Of a stretch of 24,358 nucleotides of DNA, positions 23,637-24,358 are shown one piece after another. The DNA comes from an uncultured bacterium (GTDB taxonomy: Bacteria; Pseudomonadota; Gammaproteobacteria; Burkholderiales; Burkholderiaceae_F). The notes below the pieces were generated by a model. The model made no database searches. It saw nothing but the letters and a program-made list of their open reading frames with translations, and was not told the origin of the DNA. Both the position numbers and the translations under genes were made by a program. The stretch covers positions 1 through 24,358 of the forward strand of contig CAJMRV010000008.1 of NCBI GenBank assembly GCA_905215795.1, read 5' to 3'. Every line of letters starts with the position of its first letter. Position 1 is the first letter of the stretch.

Positions 23637-24358
23637 ATGAGATACATCCAGCGCCATTCACTATTGACCCGCGTGACCCACGGGGTGGCGGCCATCTCCT
23701 GCGTCCTGCTGGCCCTCACCGGCGTGTTCGTCTTCGTGCCCAGCCTGGGCGGCGGGATCATGGGGGGTGAGTTCACGCACTTCATGCGCGTTCTCCACCG
23801 CATCCTGGCGGTCCCCTTCATCCTGGTCCCGCTGTTCGCGGTGATCAAGAGCCCCAAGGGCTTCGTTCACCTGTTCAAGGAGGACATCTTCGGGAAGTGG
23901 GACAAGGACGACGTGACGTGGGCCATGAAGTTCCCCTTCTATCTCTTCGCGCCGGGCAAGGTCCACATGCCCCCGCAGCACCACGTCAAGTCCGCCCAGC
24001 GCCTCGCTGACGGAGCCCTCGTCTTCTTCTGCATCGGCCTGGCCCTCTCGGGCGTGGTCCTCTGGCTCAACACCGGGCTGCCCTTCCGCGGCGGCTGGAC
24101 GGTCGAGATGAGCGCCTCCACGCTGCTCGCCGCCCATCTGGTCCATGACGTGTGCTTCTTCCTGTGCGTGTTCGTCGGCATCGCCCACATCTATCTGGGC
24201 GCCGGCATCTTCGAACCGTACCGCGGCACCGCCAGGATCATGTTCGGTGACGGTAAGGTGAGCGAAAGCGACGCCGCCTACCATTGGGGCTATTGGGCCA
24301 ACGATCAGTTAGCTGCCGATGATAAAGAGGTAGCTGCTTTGGCTCAGAAGTTATTGAA
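23637..24358 (+). CDS. fdnI: Formate dehydrogenase gamma subunit (cytochrome b), cut by window end
   Basis: The visible 240 residues form the membrane cytochrome b that passes electrons to quinone. It has four hydrophobic segments and His at the expected places for two b hemes: RVTHG near the N-terminus, VLHRIL, and AAHLVHD with GIAHIYLG in the last helix. AAGGAG (23623-23628) is 8 bases before ATG 23637 and only 2 before ATG 23631, so I prefer 23637. No stop is reached. The last 50 bases use AT-rich codons unlike the rest. It lies 23 bases after the beta subunit. Confidence 0.9.
   Translation, partial: MRYIQRHSLLTRVTHGVAAISCVLLALTGVFVFVPSLGGGIMGGEFTHFMRVLHRILAVPFILVPLFAVIKSPKGFVHLFKEDIFGKWDKDDVTWAMKFPFYLFAPGKVHMPPQHHVKSAQRLADGALVFFCIGLALSGVVLWLNTGLPFRGGWTVEMSASTLLAAHLVHDVCFFLCVFVGIAHIYLGAGIFEPYRGTARIMFGDGKVSESDAAYHWGYWANDQLAADDKEVAALAQKLL

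Noticed and set aside
1..24358. tRNA or rRNA genes, CRISPR arrays, insertion sequences or att sites
   Set aside because: I looked for T-loop motifs, regularly spaced repeats, transposase motifs and long terminal inverted repeats and saw none.

Overview
The window is high-GC DNA with strongly G/C-ended codons. Its gene content points to an anaerobic, respiring betaproteobacterium, most likely Sutterellaceae or another gut-associated Burkholderiales. The evidence is a Tat-exported fumarate-reductase-family flavoprotein with a separate tetraheme cytochrome c, a membrane-bound formate dehydrogenase of the FDH-N type, a YgbA-type protein and a hybrid kinase with the H-box HDIRQP. The taxonomic call is inference.

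Layout. 1-935: end of an unrecognised gene, a small membrane protein and two back-to-back terminators. 958-6849: the most interesting block. A sigma-54 activator (minus strand) faces a Tat-exported flavoprotein reductase, a periplasmic tetraheme cytochrome c and an exported histidine-ammonia-lyase homologue that lacks the MIO-forming Ala-Ser-Gly triad. Between the activator and the reductase lie three copies of a 14-bp dyad and a near-perfect -24/-12 promoter. 7107-10949: tadA (with an extra N-terminal domain), an LD-carboxypeptidase and a hybrid sensor kinase, tightly packed. 11035-12703: an HNH nuclease and a NarL-type response regulator, both minus strand. 12917-14935: an exported low-complexity protein. 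15032-18747 (minus strand): a glycine-zipper lipoprotein, an amidohydrolase-pyrE operon, and a YgbA-family gene with a membrane protein. 18748-19576: a long, partly AT-rich leader with dyads and a candidate structured RNA. 19577-24358: the three formate dehydrogenase subunits, the last one cut by the window end.

Proposed system (inference). A MIO-less, exported lyase beside an exported flavin reductase fits ergothioneine respiration. An ergothionase-type lyase would split ergothioneine into trimethylamine and thiourocanate in the periplasm. The flavoprotein, fed electrons by the tetraheme cytochrome, would reduce thiourocanate as a terminal acceptor. The divergent GAF-AAA+-Fis activator would switch on the reductase operon through the sigma-54 promoter. 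The formate dehydrogenase could supply quinol, but no quinol-to-cytochrome dehydrogenase is visible here. Urocanate or another enoate remains possible as substrate.

Cautions. The flavoprotein frame breaks near its C-terminus (about 4139-4195), which artificially fuses it in frame to the cytochrome gene. A short fold-back sequence at the 5' end and a codon-use shift at the 3' end may be contig-edge effects.
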